A DNA stretch of 64,000 nt from Ruegeria sp. SCSIO 43209. Lineage in GTDB: Bacteria; Pseudomonadota; Alphaproteobacteria; Rhodobacterales; Rhodobacteraceae. A model generated the notes under the pieces. It was not told the DNA's origin and searched no databases. It saw only the letters and a program-made list of their open reading frames with translations. This document shows, piece by piece, positions 46,581 to 55,498 of this stretch. The position numbers and the translations under genes were made by a program. Each line of letters begins with the position of its first letter. Positions within the stretch are counted from its first letter, which is position 1. Location: assembly GCF_019904295.1 (NCBI RefSeq), contig NZ_CP065359.1, forward strand, positions 335,001 through 399,000. The letters are read 5' to 3'.

Positions 46581-47871
46581 CGCAATCATCATTGGCACCG
46601 GTGTGATCGGAGCCGCCATCGCGTTCGAGATGTCCAAGGCCGGTTGGAAAACTCTGTCGTTGGATCGCAATGCGCAGGTTGGGCATGGCTCGACCGCAGG
46701 CTCTTGCGCGATAATTCGGATGCATTATTCGACCCTCGATGGAACCGCGTTCGCCTGGGAAGGCTATCACTATTGGCGTGATTGGGCGAACTATCTGGGC
46801 TTGCCCGACACAGCCGATTTGGCGCAGTTTCGTGAGACCGGGTGTTTGGTCGTCAAGACCGAGGCCAATGGGTTTCTTGAGAAACATAAGAAATACAGCG
46901 CCGAACTGGATTGTCCGTTTGAAGAATGGGCACCTGAGCGGATTACCGAACGTCTGCCGATCTATTCTCTGGACAGCTTTGCCCCGGCGCGGCGCATGGA
47001 TGATCCGGAGTTCGGCCAACCGAACGGAGATCGGATTCAGGGCGCAGTATTCTGGCCGAAAGCAGGTTATGTGACCGATCCGGCCTTGTCGGCGCAAAAC
47101 CTGATGGATGCCGCCAAGCTGCATGGTGCCGAAGTGCGAACAGGCGCAGACGTACGTGAAATCCTGTCGCAGCAGGGGCGCGTCGCAGGTGTCAGGCTTG
47201 CCTCTGGTGAAGAAATCCACGCCAAAGTAGTGGTGAATGTTGCCGGTCCCGGGTCAGCGCTTGTCAACGAAATGGCCGGGGTTCTGGGCGACATGACAAT
47301 TCGGACCCGCCCGCTGCGGCAGGAGGTGGTGCATGTACCCGCGCCCGAAGGATTTGATTTCGAAACGCAAGGAACAATTGTCTCGGATAGTGATATCGCG
47401 CTGTATTGCCGTCCAGAACATGGCAATCATATTCTGATCGGTTCCGAGGATCCGGCATGTGATCCGCATCAATGGTGCGAAGATGATGTAAGCTATAACC
47501 ACGATTTTACGGATCAATGGACCACGCAGGCCATGCGTTATGCCCAGCGGGTCCCGAGCTTGGGGATACCCTCCAGAACCCGTGGGGTGGTGGATTTGTA
47601 TGATGCCTCGACTGACTGGATTCCGATCTATGACAAGTCCAGCCTGCCGGGGTTTTACATGGCCTGCGGCACCAGCGGTAACCAATACAAGAACGCGCCG
47701 ATTGCGGGCAAAATGATGGCTGCGCTGATCGACTACGTCGAAGGCGGTGCGGATCATGACGACAAGCCGATGCAGTTTGAACTGCCTTACATTGGACGCA
47801 CAATCGACACCGGTTTCTATTCCCGCAAGCGACCGGTCAATACCGATAGCAGTTTCTCGGTGCTTGGTTAA
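46567..47871 (+). CDS. FAD-dependent amine/amino-acid oxidoreductase (DAO family)
   Basis: 434 residues. The FAD-binding fold begins IIIGTGVIGAAIAFEM near residue 7, with GSTAGSCAIIRMHYS near 42 and the C-terminal FAD segment CGTSGNQYKNAPI near 375. It is typical of sarcosine oxidase/glycine oxidase relatives, acting on a secondary or primary amine. The start used overlaps the TetR gene by 14 bases. Its stop codon overlaps the stop of the convergent indolepyruvate oxidoreductase gene. Confidence 0.85.
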   Translation: MNQPDAIIIGTGVIGAAIAFEMSKAGWKTLSLDRNAQVGHGSTAGSCAIIRMHYSTLDGTAFAWEGYHYWRDWANYLGLPDTADLAQFRETGCLVVKTEANGFLEKHKKYSAELDCPFEEWAPERITERLPIYSLDSFAPARRMDDPEFGQPNGDRIQGAVFWPKAGYVTDPALSAQNLMDAAKLHGAEVRTGADVREILSQQGRVAGVRLASGEEIHAKVVVNVAGPGSALVNEMAGVLGDMTIRTRPLRQEVVHVPAPEGFDFETQGTIVSDSDIALYCRPEHGNHILIGSEDPACDPHQWCEDDVSYNHDFTDQWTTQAMRYAQRVPSLGIPSRTRGVVDLYDASTDWIPIYDKSSLPGFYMACGTSGNQYKNAPIAGKMMAALIDYVEGGADHDDKPMQFELPYIGRTIDTGFYSRKRPVNTDSSFSVLG

Positions 47872-50800
47872 CGCGCCATCGCGCGCGCCTTCTCATAGCT
47901 TTCTTCCCGTACTGGACCGAAACCGCGTATCTGGTCCGCAGCTGACAGCACGTCCAGCCACTCGGCCTCGGAATGGGCGGAGGGGTTTGTCAGATACATG
48001 TCCAACAGCGATTGGTACCAGTTTAGGATATCTCGATGCAGTCGCGCTTCGGAGTGATAGCCGAAGGGGTTCAGGACCGAGCCGCGCAAACCACGTAGAC
48101 GGGACAGTCCCCGCAGAACCGGACGCATCCATGGGCCCAGTGCAACCTTGAGGGGGCGGCCCCGTTCGTCTTTGCGCCAGCTGAGCATTGGCGGGGCGAA
48201 ATGGTAACTGGTTTTGAAATCTCCCTCGAATTGTTGCTTCAGTTCGTTGTCGAAGTTTTGGGACGTTTGCAGCCGGGCCACTTCGAACTCGTCCTTATAG
48301 GCCGTGAAGCGGAACAGGTTACGGGCTACGGATTCTAGAATATCGTCGGATATTTTCGGGTTCGACGCGCGGATTGCTTCAATCTGTTGCGCATAGCGAT
48401 CCGCATATGCGGCATCCTGATAATCTGTCAAAAACGCCACCCGACGCGCAATCACCTGATCCAAGGTGCCGTTTGCCTCTTCGGGTAGTGCCAGCCCGTG
48501 AATGCGGTCGGGGTCAGCCGCCAGACAACGCCCAAGAGCAAAGGCCAGCCGGTTTTTTTCGACGGCAACACCGTTCAGCAAGATGGCCTGAGCCAATGCA
48601 AGATGCGACACCGGAACCAGCTCGTTTTGCCATGCATAACCCAGCAAAATGACGTTGGCGAAGACGGAATCCCCCAGTAGCGCCTCAGCTATTGCATTTG
48701 CGTCAAGGCTGGCGAGATTGTCCACCCCAACCACATCTGCGATCGCCTGTTCCCGCTTATCGACCCGCAATTGGGCATCGCGACGCAGGACAAGATCGCC
48801 GGTGGGCATCTCAGCCCTGTTCAGCACAACGCGTGTCCCGCGGGCATAATGAGCTGAGGCTTTGGGGGCCGAACTCACCACCACATCACAGCCAATCACC
48901 GCATCCGCAGCGCCTTGATCTATGCGTACTTGGTTAAGCGCATCCGGAGCTGCGCCAAGGCGGATATAACTGAGTACCGTGCCGAATTTCTGCGCAAATC
49001 CGGTGAAATCCAGGACCGAGGCACCTTTGCCTTCCAGATGCGCGGCCATAGTGATCAGGGCCCCAACCGTGACAACCCCAGTGCCACCCACGCCTGTCAC
49101 AAGCAGATCAAACGGTGTGTCCAAAGATGGAAGCTTTGGGTCCGGCAGGCCTGTTTCAAGCGCATTGAAGTCCATTTCGATGGCGCGCTTTCGTCGGGTT
49201 GCGCCCTCAACGGTCACAAAACTCGGACAGAACCCGTTCAAGCACGAAAAATCCTTGTTGCACGAACTTAGATTGATCTTGCGCTTGCGCCCCAGCGGGG
49301 TTTCTCGCGGCTCAACGCTCAGGCAATTCGATGCCACCGAACAATCGCCGCAACCTTCGCAGACAAGATCATTGATCCAGACGAACGTCGAGGGGTCCTC
49401 CATTGTCCCACGCTTGCGGCGGCGGCGTTTCTCGGTGGCGCAGGTCTGTTCATAGATCAGGACCGTGACTCCGGGTATGTCGCGCAGTTCGCGTTGCAGG
49501 CTGTCCATCTTTGCCCGGTCGTGGAATGTGGTGCCAGCCGGGAAATCGGATCGGTGAAACTTGGCAATGTTGTCCGAGACCAGCGCGATCCGCGCAACGC
49601 CTTCAGCCCGGCAGGTTTGGGCAATGCCTGCAACGCTGACAGGTCCATCCACTGGTTGCCCTCCGGTCATTGCGACCGCATCATTGTAGAGGATTTTATA
49701 GGTGATATTTGTCCCTGCCGCGACCGCCTGACGGATCGCGAGTGATCCAGAATGGTACCACGTCCCTTCGCCAAGGTTCTGGAAGATATGCTTTCCGCCA
49801 TTGAATTGTGAGGCCACCACATGGGGTACGCCTTCGCCTCCCATCTGTGCATACCCGACCGTCTCGCGATCCATCCAAGATGCCATTACGTGGCAACCAA
49901 TGCCGCTGGCAGCGGTAGAGCCTTCTGGAACTTTGGTTGATGTATTGTGCGGGCAGCCCGAGCAGAAATAGGGTGTCCGTGTTGCGCCCGGGACGTTGAT
50001 CACGGGCGGTTCTGTCTCAGTCAGTGCACGCGCTTTGGCAGGCAGGTTTTCTTCAGGGAAGAACGTGTTAAGTCGGGCGGCAACAATAGGGGCCAGCATC
50101 AAAGGGCTGAGTTCCCCGGTCCATGGGATCAGCGGTTCGCCATGGCTGTCATATTTACCTACCATCTTATGGGGTTTGTCGCCGGGCCAGTCATAGAAAT
50201 ATTCTTTGAATTGGCTTTCGATGATGCCGCGCTTTTCCTCGACGACCAGAACCTCGGCCTTGCCTTTCACAAAGCGCAACGCGTTGCGACGGGCCAGCGG
50301 CCAGACCATGCCAACCTTGTAGATGTCGATCCCCAAGCGGCGACAGGCGGCTTCATCAAGGTCCAGCAAACGCAGCGCCTCCATGAGATCGAGGTGCCCC
50401 TTGCCGGTGGTCACGAAGCCGAACTTCGCACTGTCGATGTCATAAATACGCCGGTCGATGGGGTTTGCTTCGGCAAAGGCCCGAACGGCGCGCAACTTGC
50501 GTTGGATGCGGGTCTCGATCTCGGGCGAGGGCAAATCGGCGGTGCGGACGTGCAAACCGAGTTCGGGCAAGTCGATCTGCGGCAGGGAAAAGCTGCGATC
50601 CGGGTGCAGATCGACGGACCGTGCGCTTTCGACCGTTTCCGAGACCGCCTTGAACCCGACCCACGTGCCTGAGAAACGGGACAGAGTGAACCCGTACTCG
50701 CCGAATTCCAAATATTCCTCGACCGAGGCTGGGTTCAATGTCGGCATGAACCACGACATGAAGGCCACATCCGACTGATGCGGCATCGAAGAACTGACGC

Positions 50801-51263
50801 AACCATGATCATCGCCTGCCACGACCAGCACGCCACCTTTTGGCGCAGACCCATATGCATTCCCGTGTTTCAATGCATCGCCTGATCGGTCGACACCGGG
50901 GCCTTTACCGTACCACATCGAAAAGATGCCCTCGACCTCGCAATGCGGGTCCAAAATGGCCTGTTGCGCACCCAGAACCGCCGTTGCGCCGAGGTCTTCG
51001 TTCACGGCGGGCATGAACGTGATGCGATCCGTCTTCAGCCGGTCCTTTGCGCGCCATAGCTCAAGATCCAGCCCGCCCAGTGGCGATCCGCGATAGCCCG
51101 AGACAAACCCCGCCGTGTTCAGCCCGGCCTGACGGTCGCGTCGGGCCTGGTCCATCATAATCCGCGCCAAGGCTTGCGTGCCTGTTAGAAAAACCCGGCC
51201 CTGCGTCAGGGTATAGCGGTCTTCAAGCCGATAGGTGCGGGGGGAGGGTTCGTGGTGGCTCAT
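47868..51263 (-). CDS. Indolepyruvate ferredoxin oxidoreductase, fused subunits
   Basis: 1131 residues. The order is a thiamine-diphosphate alpha domain, a TPP-binding domain with CSGCPHNTSTKVPEG near residue 435, a cysteine-rich 4Fe-4S segment (CEGCGDCSVASNCLS, CNKDFSCLNGFCPSF) near 640-690, a gamma domain starting VTGVGGTGVVTVG near 730, and a DUF6537 tail. It decarboxylates aryl-pyruvates from aromatic amino-acid transamination to aryl-acetyl-CoA. Phenylpyruvate would give phenylacetyl-CoA, the substrate of the paa genes in this window. It is divergent from an Lrp-type gene. Confidence 0.92.
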   Translation of the reverse strand: MSHHEPSPRTYRLEDRYTLTQGRVFLTGTQALARIMMDQARRDRQAGLNTAGFVSGYRGSPLGGLDLELWRAKDRLKTDRITFMPAVNEDLGATAVLGAQQAILDPHCEVEGIFSMWYGKGPGVDRSGDALKHGNAYGSAPKGGVLVVAGDDHGCVSSSMPHQSDVAFMSWFMPTLNPASVEEYLEFGEYGFTLSRFSGTWVGFKAVSETVESARSVDLHPDRSFSLPQIDLPELGLHVRTADLPSPEIETRIQRKLRAVRAFAEANPIDRRIYDIDSAKFGFVTTGKGHLDLMEALRLLDLDEAACRRLGIDIYKVGMVWPLARRNALRFVKGKAEVLVVEEKRGIIESQFKEYFYDWPGDKPHKMVGKYDSHGEPLIPWTGELSPLMLAPIVAARLNTFFPEENLPAKARALTETEPPVINVPGATRTPYFCSGCPHNTSTKVPEGSTAASGIGCHVMASWMDRETVGYAQMGGEGVPHVVASQFNGGKHIFQNLGEGTWYHSGSLAIRQAVAAGTNITYKILYNDAVAMTGGQPVDGPVSVAGIAQTCRAEGVARIALVSDNIAKFHRSDFPAGTTFHDRAKMDSLQRELRDIPGVTVLIYEQTCATEKRRRRKRGTMEDPSTFVWINDLVCEGCGDCSVASNCLSVEPRETPLGRKRKINLSSCNKDFSCLNGFCPSFVTVEGATRRKRAIEMDFNALETGLPDPKLPSLDTPFDLLVTGVGGTGVVTVGALITMAAHLEGKGASVLDFTGFAQKFGTVLSYIRLGAAPDALNQVRIDQGAADAVIGCDVVVSSAPKASAHYARGTRVVLNRAEMPTGDLVLRRDAQLRVDKREQAIADVVGVDNLASLDANAIAEALLGDSVFANVILLGYAWQNELVPVSHLALAQAILLNGVAVEKNRLAFALGRCLAADPDRIHGLALPEEANGTLDQVIARRVAFLTDYQDAAYADRYAQQIEAIRASNPKISDDILESVARNLFRFTAYKDEFEVARLQTSQNFDNELKQQFEGDFKTSYHFAPPMLSWRKDERGRPLKVALGPWMRPVLRGLSRLRGLRGSVLNPFGYHSEARLHRDILNWYQSLLDMYLTNPSAHSEAEWLDVLSAADQIRGFGPVREESYEKARAMAR

Positions 51264-51354
51264 TGCTGCGCGTCCATGGGTTTTTGTCTTTGGTGTTCGG
51301 TTATTTTAACCCCCCGCAGGTGAATTTCTGTTTCAGAGTTTGTGCGAGTTCTGC

Positions 51355-51390
51355 AAAATATGATAGGATTTACCAGATTTAGTTATATTT
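51355..51390. promoter_or_regulatory. A/T-rich inverted repeat before the Lrp gene
   Basis: AAATATGA (51356-51363) and TTATATTT (51383-51390) form an imperfect inverted repeat in an A/T-rich stretch in the 131-base gap between the divergent oxidoreductase and Lrp genes. It is a candidate autoregulatory Lrp-type box. Confidence 0.35.
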
Positions 51391-51394
51391 ACGG

Positions 51395-51871
51395 ATGAAT
51401 CTTTCCAAGATGACTACTCTTGATGATCGGGACCACCGCATTCTGACGCTGCTTCAAAATGACAGCCGGGTTTCAAACGCCGAATTGGCAGATGCAGTCG
51501 GCATGTCAGCCTCCGCGCTATGGCGCCGGGTGCGCGCGCTGGAAGAGGCTGGGGTGATCGAACGGTACGGCGCTTTGGTGAACCCTGCCGAGATGGGGTT
51601 GACGTTCGAAGCAATCGTGCATGTTCACCTGACCCGGCATGACCCGGACAAGATTGTCGACTTCATCCGGGCCGTCGAGATCAGCCCCGAAGTGCAGGAA
51701 TGCTACGCCACGACTGGTCAGGCCGATTATCATCTGCGTGTCTTGTGCAGGAATCTGTCTGCTTACAACACGTTTCTGGAAGATTTCTTGTTTCGATTGC
51801 CCGCCGTCGCCAGCGCGCAAACGAATGTCGTGCTGCGGACGATCAAGCGGAACCGACCGGTGGTACCCTGA
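51395..51871 (+). CDS. Lrp/AsnC-family transcriptional regulator
   Basis: 158 residues. The N-terminal helix-turn-helix DDRDHRILTLLQNDSRVSNA and MSASALWRRVRALEEAG are followed by the RAM/ligand domain with VHLTRHDPDKI and ATTGQADYHLRVLCRN. It senses amino acids in the family. Being divergent from the aryl-pyruvate oxidoreductase gene suggests it controls that gene in response to an aromatic amino acid. The start has no good ribosome-binding site; a second ATG five codons in is possible. Confidence 0.9.
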   Translation: MNLSKMTTLDDRDHRILTLLQNDSRVSNAELADAVGMSASALWRRVRALEEAGVIERYGALVNPAEMGLTFEAIVHVHLTRHDPDKIVDFIRAVEISPEVQECYATTGQADYHLRVLCRNLSAYNTFLEDFLFRLPAVASAQTNVVLRTIKRNRPVVP

Positions 51872-51874
51872 AGC

Positions 51875-52264
51875 TTAAGCCGCGAAAGCCACCCAAGCCC
51901 AGGCCATGCCAATATAAGTAAGGTTGTGAAACAACTGATCCAGACCAGCGGCACGCCAAAAAGCGGCCTGATTGGGTTGCAACTGTTTGCGGTCAGAATA
52001 GTTGGCTTTGGCAAAGTCGATGTGGAAATGCACGATCCATTCCAACGCAGCGATGATCAGTATGAATTCAATCGGGGCGCGAAAGAGCGCGAAAATCACG
52101 ACCGAACCCACAACATGCACAGCAGCATGTTGCGCGCGCCCCATGTGGAAATACGTGCCTCGCCCGGAAAGCATCTTGGGCGTCTGTAAAAAATAGTCGG
52201 CGAACATGTGTTTGATCTGAAGCAGGCACAGCAACAGAAACACAGCGCCAAAGCTGGCAGGCAA
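51875..52264 (-). CDS. DUF3307-type membrane protein
   Basis: 129 residues with about four hydrophobic helices (near 5-24, 45-62, 68-85 and 105-125). The HMFADYFLQTPKML block and the HAAVHVV and EWIVHFHIDFAKA histidine-bearing segments match the DUF3307 family. The start is a TTG with GGGAGG six bases upstream, better than the longer TTG frame. The stop is three bases from the stop of the convergent Lrp gene. The function is unknown. Confidence 0.7.
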   Translation of the reverse strand: MPASFGAVFLLLCLLQIKHMFADYFLQTPKMLSGRGTYFHMGRAQHAAVHVVGSVVIFALFRAPIEFILIIAALEWIVHFHIDFAKANYSDRKQLQPNQAAFWRAAGLDQLFHNLTYIGMAWAWVAFAA

Positions 52265-52319
52265 ATGAATCCTCCCGATATCGTCCTGAATCAGGAGATT
52301 AGGGGGTAAACGCGAAACG

Positions 52320-52376
52320 CGCAAATGAACTTGTTCACACAACGCAAATTAGGCGCAAATCGGAAATTCATTTGCG
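52320..52376. promoter_or_regulatory. Repeated CGCAAAT motifs before the ABC/cNMP gene
   Basis: CGCAAAT occurs at 52320, 52343 and 52354, and inverted as ATTTGCG at 52370-52376. A TGAAC-TT-GTTCA palindrome lies at 52326-52337. Together they fill the gap between the DUF3307 gene and the ABC/cNMP gene and look like a multi-site regulator region. Confidence 0.4.
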
Positions 52377-52433
52377 TCCGAGGATACGATTGCGGTAAAT
52401 TCGGCCCGTTGTATTCACGCCAAAATCAGTGAT

Positions 52434-55400
52434 TTGAGCGGCGGATCGTTAGTAGGGGCGGGTTCAATAGAACGATCGATCTTTCAGTTCATCTGGAAAT
52501 ACTCGAAGCGCGACCAGTTGATTTTGCTGGCCGTGACGTCGACCTTGTTTCCTTTGCTTTACCTGACGTTGGAGCTGCCCAAGCGCATCATCAATGACGC
52601 AATCGGCGCGACAAGTCAGATTGTCGATGTCTGGGGTTATAGCCTGACGCAGACCACTTTTCTGATGATCCTGTGCTTTGCCTTTCTGGCTGCGGTGCTG
52701 GCGCACGGGCTGATGAAGATGCGTATCAACACCATGAAGGGTGTTCTGAGCGAGCGTATGCTGCGTCGCTTTCGCTATCAGTTGATCAACCGCGCGCTTC
52801 GCTTCCCACAACCATATTTTGAGCGGGTCAGTCAGGGCGAAATGGTCTCGATGATAACCGCTGAAAGCGAACCGATGGGTGGGCTGATGGGGGATGCGAT
52901 CAGTCAGCCCGTGCTGCAGGCCGGACAAATGATCACGATCCTGTCCTTTCTGTTCCTCCAAAGCGTTTGGTTCGGACTGGCCGCGGTGGCGTTGATCCCG
53001 CTGCAGGCCTGGTTGATCCCGCGATTGCAACGCCAGATCAATCTTCTGAACAAGAAGCGCATTCAAGAGGTCCGCGTTTTGGCTGCCCAGATCGGCGAGA
53101 ACGCTGCCGGTGCTTCGACCCTGCGCGCCAATGGCGGTTGGCGTTATCGGCGGGCGATGATCTCGGATCAGCTGGGGCGCCTGTTCGCCATCCGCTTTGA
53201 GATCTATCAGAAGAAGTTCTTTATGAAGTTCATCAACAACTTCATATCGCAGCTGACGCCATTCATGTTCTACCTTGTCGGTGGCCTGCTGGTGTTGCAG
53301 GGGTCTGTTTCGCTGGGTGCTCTGGTGGCTGCGCTGGCGGCTTACAAAGACTTGAGCTCACCCTGGAAAGAACTGCTGACCTATTATAATCAAACGCAGG
53401 ACATGTCGCTGCGATGGGATGTTGTGATTGATCGTTTCGCACCGGATGGAATGATTGATGAGGCCCTGTTTGACGGAGAGCCAGCGGATCGTCCACATCT
53501 GAATGGCGATATCGTACTGAATCAAGTCTCGGTTCGTGATATCGACGGCAATCAGGTTTTGGATGATCTGGACCTGACGTTCCCAGCAGGTAAAACTGTC
53601 GGCATTTCGGCCACCAGCGAGGAAGATCGCCATGCGCTGACCGAGTTGCTGACCCGCGAGATTCTGCCAACCTCTGGCCGTATTGAAATCGGCGGCATCA
53701 ATATGGCTGGCCTGCATCAAAGCGTTGTTGCCCAACGAATAGGTCTAGCAACCTCGCGCCCCATAATGTTTCAGGGCACGTTGGGTGAAAATGTGATGAT
53801 GCCGATGCGGTCACATCCATTGTCCAAGTCCACCGAGGATCCGGATTTCCCCGAGACGCTGAGGGCAGGCAATAGTGCTGATCCATTCAACGCCGAATGG
53901 CTTGACCCCGGAATGGCGGGTTTTGACGATACGGCGCGGCTGCGCGATTGGTGGCTGAAACTGATCGATGGCATGGGCTCGGGCGCGGCGTTGTTTCAGC
54001 GCGGTGCCGAGCAGGTGTTTGATGCGAATGAGCGCCCGGAACTGGCAGCAAAGCTGGTCGAATTGCGCCCTCGGGTTCAGAAGGCGGTGCGCGAGGCCGG
54101 GCTTGATCAGCAGGCGCTGATTTTCGATCGCTGCGCGTATAACCCTGCGCTACCCGTTGCTGAGAACCTGTTGTTTGCCACCCCCTGCGTTCCGGTGACG
54201 CGACAATTGCTGGCACAGCAGACCGTGTTTCTGGGCCAGTTGCGCGAGTTGGGGTTGGATGAAACCCTGATCAGCCTGACACGCGACGTAATTGAGATGC
54301 TGCGCCAGATATTTGGGCTTGATGGAACAGATCATCCTTTGTTTCGCAAGCTGGGGCTTGAGGCCCAGACCTACGAGGCCGCGGTTGAATTGGTCGAGCA
54401 AACCCGGAAGGAAGGCGCAAACGGGCTGGATGACGAACAATTGGCTAGCTTGCTTTCGGTGCCATTTGTGATCTCGGCCGAGCAGATTGGCCCGGCGTTT
54501 TCGGATGAGCTGAAGAACCGCATTCTTGAGCTTCGCCACAGCCATTCGGCCAAATTGCTGGAACCCTTGCACGATGTATTCGTCCCGTTGGATGAAGATG
54601 CCTTTGCACCCGGTTTGACGGTCATGGAAAACGCACTGTTTGGCAAGGTCAGCCAGATCGGCGGTGCGCGGACCGACGAGGCGCGCAAACTGATCGTCGA
54701 TGTTCTGGCCGAGAACGGGGCGCGACCGATGGTGGTGGAACTGATCTATGATGTTCCGGTCTCGATTGGCGGCCAGAACTTGCCTGCGGTATTTGCCGAA
54801 CCACTGGCCTTTACCCGCGCTGCGATCAAAAAGCCGGATATTCTGATCCTGGAAACCGCGCTTGCCAGCTATGATATGGAGACACAGGTCGCAGTTTATA
54901 AAAATCTGCGTGAATTGCTGCCCGAAACTACTGTAATCTATCTAAATGATGCGTTCGAAAATCCAGATGTTTTCGACATGTATGTTGAAATCCGTCAGGG
55001 CCGGGTCGTGACGGGTGAAGGCCCAACCGACGTCGACGGCGACGGTGCGGCGTCTGCCGATCTGGTACGCAAATTGCGTGCGCTTGAGCAGACCCCGTTG
55101 TTCTCTGGGCTCGACCGTCGCCAGCTTCGACTGCTGGCCTTTGGTGCGCGCTGGTTCGAAGCGAAACCTGGCCAGGTGGTGTTTCTGAAGGATGATCAGC
55201 CAACCGATGGCGCCTATGTCATCCTTGAGGGCGAGGCAGGATTGTACCTGCCGCGTTCGGGCGAGGCCGATCAACTGATCACTACGGTTGGTGCGGGCGC
55301 GTTGGTGGGAGAGCTGGGGTTGATCCGAAAAGAGCCTCGGGCGTTGAGCATGGTGGCTGAAACGGAACTGTCCTGCCTACGGATCGGTGAAGAGGAATTT

Positions 55401-55475
55401 CTGGCGGTCGTCGAGAACGATGCAGCCACAGCCTTTAAACTGTTGCAGGTCATCGCGGGGTATGTCTCGAACTGA
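52434..55475 (+). CDS. ABC-exporter-like protein with degenerate ATPase and cNMP-binding domain
   Basis: 1013 residues. An exporter-type membrane domain (about 25-330) is followed by a nucleotide-binding domain that is split and altered. At 387-399 Walker A is GKTVGISATSEED with no GxxGxGKS. The Q-loop region FQGTLGENV is kept near 446. An insertion of roughly 320 residues (455-775) follows, then a signature-like VSIGGQNLP (776-784), Walker B ILILETALASYD (803-814) and an H-loop position changed to Asn (VIYLNDAF). A cyclic-nucleotide-binding domain fills 885-1010. It is probably unable to hydrolyse ATP normally. The start (TTG) lacks a ribosome-binding site and is uncertain. Confidence 0.85.
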   Translation: MSGGSLVGAGSIERSIFQFIWKYSKRDQLILLAVTSTLFPLLYLTLELPKRIINDAIGATSQIVDVWGYSLTQTTFLMILCFAFLAAVLAHGLMKMRINTMKGVLSERMLRRFRYQLINRALRFPQPYFERVSQGEMVSMITAESEPMGGLMGDAISQPVLQAGQMITILSFLFLQSVWFGLAAVALIPLQAWLIPRLQRQINLLNKKRIQEVRVLAAQIGENAAGASTLRANGGWRYRRAMISDQLGRLFAIRFEIYQKKFFMKFINNFISQLTPFMFYLVGGLLVLQGSVSLGALVAALAAYKDLSSPWKELLTYYNQTQDMSLRWDVVIDRFAPDGMIDEALFDGEPADRPHLNGDIVLNQVSVRDIDGNQVLDDLDLTFPAGKTVGISATSEEDRHALTELLTREILPTSGRIEIGGINMAGLHQSVVAQRIGLATSRPIMFQGTLGENVMMPMRSHPLSKSTEDPDFPETLRAGNSADPFNAEWLDPGMAGFDDTARLRDWWLKLIDGMGSGAALFQRGAEQVFDANERPELAAKLVELRPRVQKAVREAGLDQQALIFDRCAYNPALPVAENLLFATPCVPVTRQLLAQQTVFLGQLRELGLDETLISLTRDVIEMLRQIFGLDGTDHPLFRKLGLEAQTYEAAVELVEQTRKEGANGLDDEQLASLLSVPFVISAEQIGPAFSDELKNRILELRHSHSAKLLEPLHDVFVPLDEDAFAPGLTVMENALFGKVSQIGGARTDEARKLIVDVLAENGARPMVVELIYDVPVSIGGQNLPAVFAEPLAFTRAAIKKPDILILETALASYDMETQVAVYKNLRELLPETTVIYLNDAFENPDVFDMYVEIRQGRVVTGEGPTDVDGDGAASADLVRKLRALEQTPLFSGLDRRQLRLLAFGARWFEAKPGQVVFLKDDQPTDGAYVILEGEAGLYLPRSGEADQLITTVGAGALVGELGLIRKEPRALSMVAETELSCLRIGEEEFLAVVENDAATAFKLLQVIAGYVSN

Positions 55476-55498
55476 TCGGCTTGCTCGCCTGTCGATTG

